Assembly: GCA_031253795.1 (NCBI GenBank)
Contig: JAIRVR010000005.1
Location: 1 to 64,000, forward strand
Reading direction: 5' to 3'
Length of the DNA stretch: 64,000 nucleotides
From: Burkholderiaceae bacterium
GTDB taxonomy: Bacteria > Pseudomonadota > Gammaproteobacteria > Burkholderiales > Burkholderiaceae_C
How positions within the stretch are numbered: position 1 is the first letter of the stretch; each line of letters starts with the position of its first letter. Below are positions 49,928 to 59,416 of the stretch, in pieces. Under the pieces are notes generated by a model, which ran no database searches, had not been told where the DNA came from, and was given only the letters and a program-made list of their open reading frames with translations. Made by a program: the position numbers and the translations under genes.

Positions 49928-50821
49928 TCAGAGGATTTCCCGCAGCATGCGGTCCACGCCGACCTGCCAATCGGGCAGGCGCAGACCGAAGGTTTGCTGC
50001 AGCCGCCGCGTATCCAAGCGCGAATTGTGCGGCCGCCGTGCCGGCGTGGGGAAGGCTGTGGTGGGCACGGCATCGATCTGCCGGACTTTCCATTCCCGCT
50101 CGGGAGCGAGTTCGCGGGCCCGGGCAATCACGTGGCTGGCATAGGCATGCCAGGTGGTTTCGCCACCCGCGACCAGGTGGTATAGGCCCTGGTCCTGCGG
50201 CTGGCGCAGCACCTGGCGTATGGCATGCGCGCTCACATCGGCGATGAGGTCGGCCCCCGTGGGTGCGCCCCACTGGTCGTCGATCACGCTCAGCGTCTCG
50301 CGCTCCTGGGCCAGGCGCAACATGGTCTTGGCAAAATTGCCTCCGCGCGCTGCATACACCCAGCTGGTGCGCAGGATCAGATGGCGGCAGCCCGAGGCCT
50401 GGATGCACTGCTCACCCTCGAGCTTGGTGCGGCCGTAGACGGACAGCGCAGCCGTGGCCTGCTCCTCGTCGCGCGCCATGCTGCCGCTGCCGTCAAAGAC
50501 ATAGTCGGTGCTGTAGTGCACCAGCAGGGCACCCAGCCGCGCGGCTTCGTCTGCCAGGGCCTGGGGGGCCGCTGCATTCAACTGCCGGGCCAGTTCAGGC
50601 TCGCTTTCGGCCTTGTCCACGGCTGTGTGGGCCGCGGCGTTGACGATGACATCGGGCCGCAGTTCACGCACGGTCTGCGCCAGGGCCTCGGGCTGCGCCA
50701 GGTCACCGCAAAGACCGTGTTCTCCCAGGCGATCCAGCGCGATCAGCTCACCCAGCGGCGCCAGGCTGCGTTGCAGCTCCCAGCCTACCTGGCCGTTGCG
50801 GCCCAGCAGCAGCAGCTTCAT
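49928..50821 (-). CDS. rfbD: dTDP-4-dehydrorhamnose reductase
   Basis: 297 aa SDR protein, last step of dTDP-L-rhamnose synthesis. [12 protein letters not shown] is the dinucleotide-binding loop, [19 protein letters not shown] and [10 protein letters not shown] are family-specific, and YGRTKLEGE has the catalytic Tyr and Lys. ATG 50821 overlaps the rfbB stop as ATGA. Operon order is rfbB-rfbD-rfbA-rfbC. Confidence 0.95.
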   Translation of the reverse strand: MKLLLLGRNGQVGWELQRSLAPLGELIALDRLGEHGLCGDLAQPEALAQTVRELRPDVIVNAAAHTAVDKAESEPELARQLNAAAPQALADEAARLGALLVHYSTDYVFDGSGSMARDEEQATAALSVYGRTKLEGEQCIQASGCRHLILRTSWVYAARGGNFAKTMLRLAQERETLSVIDDQWGAPTGADLIADVSAHAIRQVLRQPQDQGLYHLVAGGETTWHAYASHVIARARELAPEREWKVRQIDAVPTTAFPTPARRPHNSRLDTRRLQQTFGLRLPDWQVGVDRMLREIL

Positions 50822-51888
50822 GCCGCATCTCCGTCCGCATACTGCCGGCTCACCCATTCACGGTAGGCGCCCGACAGCACGTCGGCAACCCAGTCGGGGT
50901 TGTCCAGGTACCACTGCACCGTCTTGCGGATGCCGGTCTCGAAGGTCTCCGCGGGCTTCCAGCCCAGTTCGCGCTCCAGCTTGCGCGCGTCGATGGCATA
51001 ACGCCGGTCATGGCCCGGGCGGTCCTTGACATAGGTGATCTGGGCGCTGTAGCTGCTGCCGTCGGCCTTGGGGCGCATCTCGTCCAGCAGGGCGCAGACC
51101 GTGTTCACGATCTCCACATTCGGCTTTTCATTCCAGCCACCCACGTTGTAGGTCTCGCCCACGGTACCGGCCTCGAGAACGCGGCGGATGGCGCTGCAGT
51201 GGTCGCGCACGTACAGCCAGTCGCGCACCTGCATGCCATCGCCATAGATGGGCAGCGGCTTGCCGGCCAGGGCGTTGACGATCATGAGCGGGATCAGCTT
51301 CTCGGGAAAGTGCAGGGGCCCGTAGTTGTTGCTGCAGTTGGTGGTCAGCACGGGCAGGCCATAGGTATGGTGCCAGGCGCGCACCAAGTGGTCGCTGGCG
51401 GCCTTGCTGGCCGAGTAGGGGCTGTTGGGCTCGTAGTGGTGCTGTTCGGTGAAGGCCGGCGCCTGGGGCGCCAGGCTGCCGTAGACCTCGTCGGTGGACA
51501 CATGCAGGAAGCGGAAGCCGGCCCTGGCCTCGGGCTCCAGCCCGTTCCAGTAGCCGCGCACGGCTTCGAGCAGGCGGAAGCTGCCGACCACATTGGTCTG
51601 GATGAAATCCTCGGGGCCATGGATGGAACGGTCCACATGGCTTTCGGCTGCGAAGTTCACCACGGCGCGCGGCCGGTGCTCGGCCAGCAGGCGCGCCAGG
51701 GTGGCGCCATCGCCGATGTCGGCCTGCACGAAGACATGGCGTGCATCGCCGCGCAAGCTGTCCAGACTCTTGAGATTGCCTGCATAGGTGAGCTTGTCGA
51801 CATTGAGCACGGGCTCATCGCCGGTCGCCAGCCAGTCCAGCACGAAATTGGCGCCGATGAAGCCAGCGCCGCCAGTGACAAGAATCAT
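50818..51888 (-). CDS. rfbB: dTDP-glucose 4,6-dehydratase
   Basis: 356 aa. [20 protein letters not shown] is the NAD-binding start, [11 protein letters not shown] has the catalytic Thr-Asp-Glu triad, and [20 protein letters not shown] has the Tyr-xxx-Lys pair. It makes dTDP-4-keto-6-deoxyglucose. ATG 51888 was chosen; a shorter N-terminal extension to 51921 is open but not needed. First gene of the rhamnose operon, behind the fabB terminator. Product likely feeds the polysaccharide genes at 1-12 kb. Confidence 0.96.
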   Translation of the reverse strand: MILVTGGAGFIGANFVLDWLATGDEPVLNVDKLTYAGNLKSLDSLRGDARHVFVQADIGDGATLARLLAEHRPRAVVNFAAESHVDRSIHGPEDFIQTNVVGSFRLLEAVRGYWNGLEPEARAGFRFLHVSTDEVYGSLAPQAPAFTEQHHYEPNSPYSASKAASDHLVRAWHHTYGLPVLTTNCSNNYGPLHFPEKLIPLMIVNALAGKPLPIYGDGMQVRDWLYVRDHCSAIRRVLEAGTVGETYNVGGWNEKPNVEIVNTVCALLDEMRPKADGSSYSAQITYVKDRPGHDRRYAIDARKLERELGWKPAETFETGIRKTVQWYLDNPDWVADVLSGAYREWVSRQYADGDAA

Positions 51889-51944
51889 GGGTTCACCCTT
51901 GCAAATCTTCAGTTTCCACATGCGGGCAGCGGGCGCCCACCAGT

Positions 51945-51968
51945 AAAAAAGCCCGCGGCCAGGCGGGC
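51945..51968 (-). terminator. Intrinsic terminator downstream of fabB
   Basis: On the minus strand GCCCGC, loop CTGGCC, GCGGGC, then six T. It lies 41 bases after the fabB stop and isolates the fab genes from the rhamnose operon. Confidence 0.85.
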
Positions 51969-52008
51969 GTGTTCGGCCATGGCATGCCCGGGAAAGCCTG
52001 GGCAGTGC

Positions 52009-53232
52009 TCAGCGGCCTTCCCAGCGGCGCAGCACCAGGGATGCATTGGTGCCGCCAAAGCCGAAGCTGTTGGACAGTACCGTGGTCAGCTGTGCATCGC
52101 GCGTTTGCGTGACCAAGGGCATGTCGCCCAGCGCAGGGTCAGGCGTGTCCACGTTGACCGAACCGGCGATGAAGCCCTTGTTCAGCATGATCAGGCAGTA
52201 GATGGCCTCCTGCACGCCCGTGGCGCCCAGCGAGTGGCCGGTCAGCGATTTGGTCGACGAGAACGGTGGCACCTGGTCGCCGAACAGGGTCTTCATGGCA
52301 CGCACTTCCTGCATGTCGCCCACGGGGGTGGAGGTGCCATGGGTATTGATGTAGTCCACGCCGCCGTCCAGGCCTTCCAGGGCCTGCTGCATGCAGGCGA
52401 TGGCGCCATCGCCCGAGGGAGCGACCATGTCCTCGCCGTCGCTGGTCGCGCCGAAGCCCACGACTTCGGCCAGGATGCGGGCACCGCGGGCCTGGGCATG
52501 CTCCAGGCTTTCGAGCACCACGGCACCGCCGCCGCCCGCGATCACGAAGCCGTCGCGCTGTGCGTCATAGGCGCGCGAGGCCTTCTCGGGCTGGTCGTTG
52601 TACTTGCTGGACATGGCGCCCATGCCGTCGAACAGCAGGGCCATGCCCCAGGACAGCTCTTCGCCGCCACCGGCGAACATCACGTCCTGCAGTCCGAAGG
52701 CGATCTGCTGGGCGGCCGCACCGATGCAGTGGGCCGAGGTCGAACAGGCCGAGGTGATGGAGTAGTTGATGCCCTTGACCTTGAAATTGGTCGCCAGGCA
52801 GGCCGACACCGTGGAGCTCATGCAGCGCGTGACCTGGTAGGGGCCCACGCGGCGTATGCCTTTTTCGCGCAATGTATCGGCGGCCTCGATCTGGTTGGCC
52901 GGCGAGCCGCCACCCGAGCCCATGATCAGGCCGGTGCGCGGATGGCTGACCTGCTCGGGCGGCAGGCCGGCCTGGGCGATGGCGTCTTCCAGCGCGATCT
53001 GCGCGTAGGCCGCTGCATCGCCCATGAAGCGCAGCTGCTTGCGGTCTATGCGCGCCTCGATGTCGATCTCCGGCACACCGGCCACCTGGCTGCGCATGCC
53101 CAGTTCGGTGAACTTCGGCACGGCCTTGATGCCCGTGCGCCCCTCGCGCAGCGAGGTCTCCACGGTGTCCAGGTCGTTGCCGATGCACGAGACGATGCCC
53201 GCGCCGGTGATGACTACGCGACGTTTGCTCAT
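52009..53232 (-). CDS. fabB: Beta-ketoacyl-ACP synthase I
   Basis: 407 aa condensing enzyme. Catalytic Cys163 lies in [14 protein letters not shown]; the two active histidines are in [13 protein letters not shown] (about 297) and [11 protein letters not shown] (about 332); [14 protein letters not shown] ends the protein. Together with FabA it makes unsaturated fatty acids anaerobically. Its ATG overlaps the fabA stop by 4 bases, so fabA-fabB is a coupled operon. Confidence 0.95.
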   Translation of the reverse strand: MSKRRVVITGAGIVSCIGNDLDTVETSLREGRTGIKAVPKFTELGMRSQVAGVPEIDIEARIDRKQLRFMGDAAAYAQIALEDAIAQAGLPPEQVSHPRTGLIMGSGGGSPANQIEAADTLREKGIRRVGPYQVTRCMSSTVSACLATNFKVKGINYSITSACSTSAHCIGAAAQQIAFGLQDVMFAGGGEELSWGMALLFDGMGAMSSKYNDQPEKASRAYDAQRDGFVIAGGGGAVVLESLEHAQARGARILAEVVGFGATSDGEDMVAPSGDGAIACMQQALEGLDGGVDYINTHGTSTPVGDMQEVRAMKTLFGDQVPPFSSTKSLTGHSLGATGVQEAIYCLIMLNKGFIAGSVNVDTPDPALGDMPLVTQTRDAQLTTVLSNSFGFGGTNASLVLRRWEGR

Positions 53233-53753
53233 GCTGCCGTTCCCTGGCCTTCGGCTTCGCGCAGGAACAGGCCCACGCGCAGGTCATTGGCCACGTAGAT
53301 TTCCTTGCCATCGGCCAGCAGGCGCGCATCGCCGATGGCCATGTTGAGCTTGCGCTTGATCACGCGCTTGATGTCGATTTCGTAGGTCACAAGCTTGACG
53401 TCGGGGCCCACTTCGCCCGTGAACTTCACTTCGCCCGCGCCCAGCGCACGGCCGCGGCCCGGCAGGCGCAACCAGGTCAGGTAAAAGCCGATGAGCTGCC
53501 ACATGGCATCCAGGCCCAGGCAGCCGGGCATGACGGGATCGCCGCGGAAATGGCACTCGAAAAACCACAGGTCGGGGCGGATGTCGAGCTCGGCCACGAT
53601 CTTGCCCAGGCCGTGCGCACCGCCGTCGCTGTCGATGTGCGTAATGCGGTCGAACATCAGCATGGGCGGCAGGGGAAGCCGTCCGCTGTCGGCAGAAAAC
53701 AGCTTGCCCTCGCCCGAAGCGATCAGTTGCTCATACGAAAAAGAATCGGCCAT
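53229..53753 (-). CDS. fabA: 3-hydroxydecanoyl-ACP dehydratase/isomerase
   Basis: 174 aa hot-dog enzyme that dehydrates 3-hydroxydecanoyl-ACP and isomerises trans-2 to cis-3-decenoyl-ACP. The active pair is His68 in [14 protein letters not shown] and Asp82 in [10 protein letters not shown], close to the E. coli positions (70 and 84). ATG 53753 gives the family start ([16 protein letters not shown]). 159 bases upstream should hold the promoter; I see no clear FabR or FadR site. Confidence 0.96.
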   Translation of the reverse strand: MADSFSYEQLIASGEGKLFSADSGRLPLPPMLMFDRITHIDSDGGAHGLGKIVAELDIRPDLWFFECHFRGDPVMPGCLGLDAMWQLIGFYLTWLRLPGRGRALGAGEVKFTGEVGPDVKLVTYEIDIKRVIKRKLNMAIGDARLLADGKEIYVANDLRVGLFLREAEGQGTAA

Positions 53754-53912
53754 TGTCTAACTTGCTCCGCGGTGGCATGGATGCCACCTGTATCTCTGGA
53801 TGGTGCGGCCCGCAGCGGGCCATGCAGCCGCGCATTATCGGGGTTAGCCGTTGCATGCCGGCAACAAAACCCCGAGCGCAGGTCAAAACTCTGCCACAAA
53901 AGCGGCTTCAAC

Positions 53913-55568
53913 TCAGAACCGCCGGGCTTTCCCCCGCTCACGCCGCCGCAGACCCCAGCCTGTGGCCAGCACTGCCAGACAAGCGATGGTCAGGGGCAGC
54001 AGACCGGCCGCATGGACCCAGCGGGCGAACGGCGTCAGCGCCTCGCGCCCCTGCACATCGGCCTCGAGCACGGCGCGTTCGTAGGGCGCCAGCGCATGGG
54101 TCACCACGCCACGATGGTCTATGACCACGGTGGCACCGGTGTTTGTGGCGCGCAACATGGGCCGCTCGAATTCGAGCGCCCGCATGCGGCTGATCGCCAG
54201 ATGCTGGTCGATGGCCACGCTATCGCCGAACCAGCCGATGTTGCTGAAATTGACCAGCACCGTCGGCGCCGTCGCGGCGTCGCCGAAATGCGCGCCGAGC
54301 TCCTCGCCAAACAGATCCTCGTAGCAGATGTTGGGCGCCAGACGCTCGCCAGCCCACGCCATGCTGGGCTGGCCCAGGCCGCCGCGGTTGAAATCGCCCA
54401 GCGGGATATTCATCATCTGCGTGAACCAGCGGAACATGGGTGGGATGAATTCGCCAAAGGGCACCAGATGGTGCTTGTCGTATTGGTAGTCCCGGACCTG
54501 GCCCGGACGCCAGCCCACCACGGAATTGGTGTACCCCTGCTCTTCCGATCCCAGGGGAATGCCCACCAGGGCGGCCTGGGCGCCGTCCTGGCGCACATAG
54601 GGCTCGCTCACCAAGGCCAGATAATCCTCGGGCAGTTGCTGGGGCAGCAGGGGAATCGCCGTCTCGGGCGCCACGACCAGGCGGGCCGGGGCCGAGCGCA
54701 GCCCGCGTCCATACCAGCCCAGGGCCAGGGGAATGCCGCTGCCAGCCTCGAATTTTTCATCCTGCGGAATATTGCCCTGCAACAAGGCCACGCTCAGTGC
54801 GGGACGTTCGGCCGCGGCATCGTTGACGGAGGCATCACGCAACCACCACAGCCCCGCCCAGGCCAGGCACAGGACGGCGGCGGCCGATACGACGCGCACG
54901 GCGCGACCCGCAGGCCAGGGCGCCCGCAGCGCAGCCAGCCACCAGGCAAGCCAGGCAGCCACGGCGCCCGTGCCATAGACACCGATCCAGCGCGGCAGCA
55001 CGGACAACGGCCCCTCGACATGGGCATAGCCGCCACTGCCCCAGGGAAAGCCCGTCCATAGCCAACCGCGCGCCATTTCGGCCAGCGTCCAGACGGCTGC
55101 GAAGGCCAGTGCCGCGCCTGCCGGGCCCACAGGCCGCAGGCGGTGCAGTCCGGCAGCGGCCAGCGCGTAGTAGCTGCCCAGGAAGGCCGCCAGGGCCAGC
55201 ACGGCCAGCACAGCCAAAGGCGCGGGCAGGCCGCCATAGACATGCATGGAAATGAACAGCCACCAGAAGGTCGCCACCAGCCAGGCCGTGGCGAAAACCA
55301 TGGCCCGCGCCGCGGCCTGGGCCGGTCCGCGCGCTGTCTGCAACATGCCGGCCAGCAGGGACAGGGACAGGATCTGCAGCCACCACAGCGGACGGCCATA
55401 GCCTCCGACAAGGCTCAGGATCCCGTCGCCCTGGCCTCGGGCCCAGGGCCATGCCAGGGACAGTGCCTGCGCTGCGCCAGCCAGCGCCAGGCAAGTCCAG
55501 GCCACCCACCCCGTGCGAGGCGGGCGGGCGAGGCTGCCGCGCAAGCGGTCGGAACGGGCGAAGAACAT
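53913..55568 (-). CDS. lnt: Apolipoprotein N-acyltransferase
   Basis: 551 aa inner-membrane enzyme adding the third acyl chain to lipoproteins. About six to eight N-terminal helices, then a nitrilase-like periplasmic domain (about 235-500) with the triad Glu in VVAPETAIPLLP, Lys in YDKHHLVPFGEFIP and Cys in NICYEDLFGEEL, and a last helix (LLPLTIACLAVLATGWGL). ATG 55568 was chosen; an ATG at 55583 would add five residues. corC lies upstream by 30 bases, the usual corC-lnt pairing. Confidence 0.95.
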   Translation of the reverse strand: MFFARSDRLRGSLARPPRTGWVAWTCLALAGAAQALSLAWPWARGQGDGILSLVGGYGRPLWWLQILSLSLLAGMLQTARGPAQAAARAMVFATAWLVATFWWLFISMHVYGGLPAPLAVLAVLALAAFLGSYYALAAAGLHRLRPVGPAGAALAFAAVWTLAEMARGWLWTGFPWGSGGYAHVEGPLSVLPRWIGVYGTGAVAAWLAWWLAALRAPWPAGRAVRVVSAAAVLCLAWAGLWWLRDASVNDAAAERPALSVALLQGNIPQDEKFEAGSGIPLALGWYGRGLRSAPARLVVAPETAIPLLPQQLPEDYLALVSEPYVRQDGAQAALVGIPLGSEEQGYTNSVVGWRPGQVRDYQYDKHHLVPFGEFIPPMFRWFTQMMNIPLGDFNRGGLGQPSMAWAGERLAPNICYEDLFGEELGAHFGDAATAPTVLVNFSNIGWFGDSVAIDQHLAISRMRALEFERPMLRATNTGATVVIDHRGVVTHALAPYERAVLEADVQGREALTPFARWVHAAGLLPLTIACLAVLATGWGLRRRERGKARRF

Positions 55569-55598
55569 GGACCGCAAAGGCAAGTCGGGGTGGGGGCG

Positions 55599-56480
55599 TC
55601 AGCTGCGCAGCAAGCCGTCGGCCGCCGGGTCGCGCACCACCTTGAACCAGCGCACCGCGCCGCCCTTGGTGTGCAGCACGGTGAACTCCAGGCCCGCCAG
55701 ATGGATCTGCTCGCCGCGCTTGGGCACATGGCCGATCTCATGGGCAATCAGTCCGCCGATGGTGTCGAACTCCTCGTCGGGATCGCTGGCATGCAGGCTC
55801 ACGCCGAAGGCTTCGCCCACATGCTCCAGGCTGGTGTCGCCGGCCACGCGGTAGCTGTTGTCGGCCAGCGCGAAGATGTCGCCCTCGTCCTCGGGGATGT
55901 CGAACTCGTCCTCGATCTCGCCGACGATTTCCTCCAGCACGTCCTCGATGGTCACCAGTCCCGCCACGCGGCCGAACTCGTCGATGACCACGGCCAGGTG
56001 GTTGCGGTTGCCACGGAATTCGCGCAGCAGATCGTTGAGCCCCTTGCTCTCGGGCACGAAGGCCGCCGAGCGCAGCAGGGCGCGGATGTGGAGGTCGGGG
56101 GAACGCTGCAGCTTGAGCAGGTCCTTGGCCAGCAGGATGCCGATGATGTTCTCGCGCTCGCCCTGGTAGACGGGGAAGCGCGAGTGCGCGGTGGTGATGA
56201 CCTGGTGCAGGATCTCGTCGAACGGCGCGTCGATGTTGATCAGGTCCATGCGGGGCGCTGCGACCATGACATCGCCGGCCGTCATGTCAGCCATGCGGAT
56301 CACGCGTTCGAGCATGACGCGGGACTCGGGGCCGATGACCTGCTTGTCTTCGGCGTCGGCCAGGGTTTCAATCAGCTCATCGGCGGACTCGGGAGCCGGG
56401 TGGATGAACTCGGCCACCTTTTGCAGGAAGCTTCGCTTGCCTTCCTTCTCGGAAGGGCGCGCAGGATGGGGGTCGGACAC
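55599..56480 (-). CDS. corC: CorC/HlyC-family CBS-domain protein (magnesium/cobalt efflux associated)
   Basis: 293 aa cytosolic protein. Two CBS domains (about 70-195; VMVAAPRMDLINIDAPFDEI, SRFPVYQGERENIIGILLAK, HLAVVIDEFGRVAGLVTIED) followed by a CorC_HlyC domain (about 210-290; RVAGDTSLEHVGEAFGVSL). I placed the start at GTG 56480 (VSDPHPARPSEKEG); the longer frame to 56564 is Arg-rich and non-family. Paired with lnt as in many proteobacteria. Confidence 0.9.
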   Translation of the reverse strand: MSDPHPARPSEKEGKRSFLQKVAEFIHPAPESADELIETLADAEDKQVIGPESRVMLERVIRMADMTAGDVMVAAPRMDLINIDAPFDEILHQVITTAHSRFPVYQGERENIIGILLAKDLLKLQRSPDLHIRALLRSAAFVPESKGLNDLLREFRGNRNHLAVVIDEFGRVAGLVTIEDVLEEIVGEIEDEFDIPEDEGDIFALADNSYRVAGDTSLEHVGEAFGVSLHASDPDEEFDTIGGLIAHEIGHVPKRGEQIHLAGLEFTVLHTKGGAVRWFKVVRDPAADGLLRS

Positions 56481-56571
56481 TGTCTTGGAGTGCAGGACGT
56501 GCGGTAGTGGGACAAGACGCAAGGATAGCGGATTGCGCCGCCAGCGCCTGTTGCGCCGGCCCAAACCCCTG

Positions 56572-57297
56572 TTATTCGGCCGACTGGTGGCGGCCTTCCT
56601 GGACGCCGCGGCGGATTTCCTGCACGTCGGCCAGAAAATCCCAGAACTGCTTGGCCTGCTTCTTGAAGCGGTAGTCCACCTCGCCGATGTGCTCGGTCAT
56701 CAGCGACGCCATATGGGTGTCGATGCCGGCCGGAGGCAGCTGCAGGTAGGCCTCGGATTCGGAGCCATCGCGCTTGATGGTGGCGCCAGCCTTGCGCGCG
56801 ATCTTCAGCATGGCCGTGTTCTCCGACAGCGCATGGATGAACATCATGGACACGCCCTTGGTACGGGCGTGGATGACAGCGCGGTTGAACAGGCGCCCGC
56901 CATAGCCGCGGCCACGCGCCTGCTTGAGCACGGACACGCCGAACTCGGCGCAGTTCTGGTGCTCGGGATGGGAGGCGAAAGCCAGGTGGGCCACGGCGAT
57001 CAGTTCCAGGCGCCGGTTGTAGATGCCGAAGATGTCGTCGCGCTCGAAATCCAGCTGCATGGCGTAGCGGCGCACCTGTTCGTCGCTGGCGGCATAGCCG
57101 AAGCGCAGGTAGCGGTCGCCCTCGTCGAGCTTGAGCAAATGCGCCACCACGCGCTCGCGATGGGAGGGTCCCAGCGAACGGATGGGCACCATGGCCGAGG
57201 CACGGCCATCGGGTCGGTGCGGCTGGCCTGCGCTCGCACGCAACATGTCCCGGCCGGCCTGCCAGGATGCTTTCAACCAGTCTTTGGATGCATTCAT
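56572..57297 (-). CDS. GNAT-family N-acetyltransferase
   Basis: 241 aa. GNAT core at about 45-195: HLLKLDEGDRYLRFGYAASD, then EFGVSVLKQARGRGYGGRLF, where QARGRGYG is the acetyl-CoA pyrophosphate loop, and IHALSENTAMLKIARKAGAT. A C-terminal helical tail of about 45 residues lacks family features. The acceptor is unknown. ATG 57297; a perfect 12-bp palindrome TTGGCATGCCAA (57367-57378) lies 70 bases upstream. Confidence 0.85.
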   Translation of the reverse strand: MNASKDWLKASWQAGRDMLRASAGQPHRPDGRASAMVPIRSLGPSHRERVVAHLLKLDEGDRYLRFGYAASDEQVRRYAMQLDFERDDIFGIYNRRLELIAVAHLAFASHPEHQNCAEFGVSVLKQARGRGYGGRLFNRAVIHARTKGVSMMFIHALSENTAMLKIARKAGATIKRDGSESEAYLQLPPAGIDTHMASLMTEHIGEVDYRFKKQAKQFWDFLADVQEIRRGVQEGRHQSAE

Positions 57298-57366
57298 GGC
57301 TCAAATATAGGTAAAAACCCGAAGTCCAGCAACGGGAATATTGCAATGCAACAAACCTGTAGGGGA

Positions 57367-57378
57367 TTGGCATGCCAA
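57367..57378. promoter_or_regulatory. 12-bp perfect palindrome upstream of the GNAT gene
   Basis: TTGGCATGCCAA between the lrp-like gene and the GNAT gene. It may be an operator; no matching regulator is apparent. A second small dyad, ATTGCAATGCAA, lies near 57340-57352. Confidence 0.25.
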
Positions 57379-57457
57379 CCAATTCCCGGCCACCTCAACA
57401 GTCGGCTTTCACCGGCCCGGACTATGCGGGCCGCGGTCCCCCGCGGCAGCCGCCAGG

Positions 57458-57940
57458 CTACAGCGGAACCGCCGTGGTCACCTTCACACGGTCCATCACG
57501 AAACTGGTCTTGCAGTCCTGCACGCTGGGGTGCTTGAGCAAGGTGTCCATGATGAAGCGACTGTAGTGCTGCATGTCGGCCACGACAACCCGCAGCAAAT
57601 AGTCCATCTCGCCGGTCAGGGACACGCACTCCACGACCTCGGGCCAGGTCTGCACGCTGGCGCGAAAGACGTCCATGGGATTGCGCTTGCTGGTTTCGGT
57701 GTATTTTTCCAGCCGCACATTCAGGTAGGCCGTCAGGCCCAGGCCCACGGTTTCGGGCTGGACCAGGGCCACATAGCGGTCGATGACGCCGCCGTCCTCC
57801 AGCCGCTTGACACGGCGCAGCACGGCGCTGGGTGACAGGCCGACCTGCTCGCCGATGACGTCGTAGGTTTCACGGCCATTGGCCTGCAGGCGGCGCAAAA
57901 TCGCGCGGTCCAGTTTGTCGATGGAATGGGTGGCACTCAT
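57458..57940 (-). CDS. Lrp/AsnC-family transcriptional regulator
   Basis: 160 aa. N-terminal helix-turn-helix (LDRAILRRLQANGRETYDVI, then GLSPSAVLRRVKRLEDGGVI) and a RAM effector domain (about 70-150) with the ligand-loop segment SLTGEMDYLLRVVVADMQHY. It is divergent from hppD, so it probably senses an aromatic amino acid and controls tyrosine breakdown, like other Lrp proteins beside hpd. The 219-base divergent region contains two dyads that could be its sites. Confidence 0.9.
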   Translation of the reverse strand: MSATHSIDKLDRAILRRLQANGRETYDVIGEQVGLSPSAVLRRVKRLEDGGVIDRYVALVQPETVGLGLTAYLNVRLEKYTETSKRNPMDVFRASVQTWPEVVECVSLTGEMDYLLRVVVADMQHYSRFIMDTLLKHPSVQDCKTSFVMDRVKVTTAVPL

Positions 57941-57976
57941 GGCGGCTTCATCGGCTGCTCAAGCAGCATTTTTTCA

Positions 57977-58031
57977 GGGTTAACCCGAATTACCCAATGA
58001 AATTGCGATAAATCGGAAATATCCGCAATTT
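57977..58031. promoter_or_regulatory. Two dyads in the lrp-hppD divergent region (candidate Lrp operators)
   Basis: GGGTTAACCC (57977-57986) is a perfect 10-bp palindrome. AAATTGCG (58000-58007) and CGCAATTT (58024-58031) form an 8-bp inverted repeat around a 16-base AT-rich centre, the size and composition Lrp-type proteins favour. The pair lies 37-91 bases from the lrp start and about 130-180 from hppD. Confidence 0.45.
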
Positions 58032-58159
58032 TCATGCATTTCATATTTCTCCGCCACGCCGAAACGGTGAAAAGCTGACCCTCCGCGCGCCTACAGTGGC
58101 TGCAGCGATTGCCCAGGGCCGTGCCCAGGCACATCGAGCCCCCACCGGCCGGAGACCCC

Positions 58160-59266
58160 ATGAACGCCCCACTGCCTTCCTCCACCGTCGCCCCCTGGGA
58201 CAACCCCATGGGCACGGACGGATTCGAATTCATCGAATACGCAGCACCCGACCCCGAGGCCATGGGCCGGCTGTTCGAGCGCATGGGCTTCACCGCCGTG
58301 GCCCGCCACCGCCGCAAAAACGTGACCCTGTACCGCCAGGGCGGGATCAACTTCATCATCAACGCCGAGCCTGACAGCTTTGCCCAGCGTTTCGCGCGCC
58401 TGCACGGCCCGAGCGTCTGTGCCATCGCCTTCCGGGTGCAGGACGCCAAACAGGCCCATGAACGCGCCACCGCGCTGGGCGCCTGGGACTATGCGCAGCA
58501 GGCCGCGCCCGGCGAGCTGAGCATTCCCGCCATCAAGGGCATTGGCGACTCCCTGATCTATTTTGTCGACAAATGGCGCGGCAAGAACGGCGCCCGCGAT
58601 GGAGACCTGGGCAACATCAGCTTCTTCGACGTGGATTTCGAGCCCCTGCCCGGCGCCTGCCTGCACCCGCCGGGCCACGGCCTGACCTACATAGACCACC
58701 TCACGCACAACGTCTACCGCGGGCGGCTGGGGGAGCTGGCCGGTTTTTACGAACGCATCTTCAACTTCCGCGAAGTCCGCTACTTCGACATCGAAGGCCA
58801 GAGCACGGGCGTCAAGAGCAAGGCCATGACGAGCCCCTGCGGCAAGATCCGCATTCCCATCAACGAGGAGGGCAATGACAAGGCGGGCCAGATCCAGGAG
58901 TACCTGGACATGTACCACGGCGAGGGCATACAGCACATCGCGCTGGGATCGACCAACCTCTACGACACGGTGGACGCCCTGCAGATGCATGGCGTCAAGC
59001 TGCTGCCCACCAGCGAAACCTATTACGAACTGCTGCCCGCACGCATTCCGGCACTGCAGGAGCCCGTGGCCGAACTGCTGGCGCGCAACATCCTCGTGGA
59101 TGGCCAGCCTGGCGAGCTGCTGCTGCAGATCTTCAGCGAAAACCAGCTCGGCCCCATCTTCTTCGAGTTCATCCAGCGCAAGGGCAACGATGGCTTTGGC
59201 GAGGGCAACTTCAAGGCGCTGTTCGAGACCATGGAACTCGACCAGATGCGCCGGGGCGTGCTCTGA
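58160..59266 (+). CDS. hppD: 4-hydroxyphenylpyruvate dioxygenase
   Basis: 368 aa. It converts 4-hydroxyphenylpyruvate to homogentisate with non-heme iron. The metal ligands are His near 179 (YIDHLTHNVY), His near 259 (GIQHIALGS) and Glu near 336 (IFFEFIQRKG). FQ-type C-terminal helix segment GNFKALFETMELDQMRRG ends it. ATG 58160 was chosen because GGAGA lies 5 bases upstream; an in-frame ATG at 58109 would add 17 residues. Divergent from the Lrp gene. Homogentisate genes are not in the window. Confidence 0.95.
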   Translation: MNAPLPSSTVAPWDNPMGTDGFEFIEYAAPDPEAMGRLFERMGFTAVARHRRKNVTLYRQGGINFIINAEPDSFAQRFARLHGPSVCAIAFRVQDAKQAHERATALGAWDYAQQAAPGELSIPAIKGIGDSLIYFVDKWRGKNGARDGDLGNISFFDVDFEPLPGACLHPPGHGLTYIDHLTHNVYRGRLGELAGFYERIFNFREVRYFDIEGQSTGVKSKAMTSPCGKIRIPINEEGNDKAGQIQEYLDMYHGEGIQHIALGSTNLYDTVDALQMHGVKLLPTSETYYELLPARIPALQEPVAELLARNILVDGQPGELLLQIFSENQLGPIFFEFIQRKGNDGFGEGNFKALFETMELDQMRRGVL

Positions 59267-59416
59267 AACGAGGCCACCGGGCGGGCAAGGCGCGGCCAGG
59301 GATGGACATGCACACGTCACCACCGCGACTTGGACCGGCAGTCTGTGCAGGCCCTGCGCTTTGGCGCAGCGCACCCTGCCTATACTGCAGGGATCGCCCA
59401 TTTCCCGCTCCACGCC

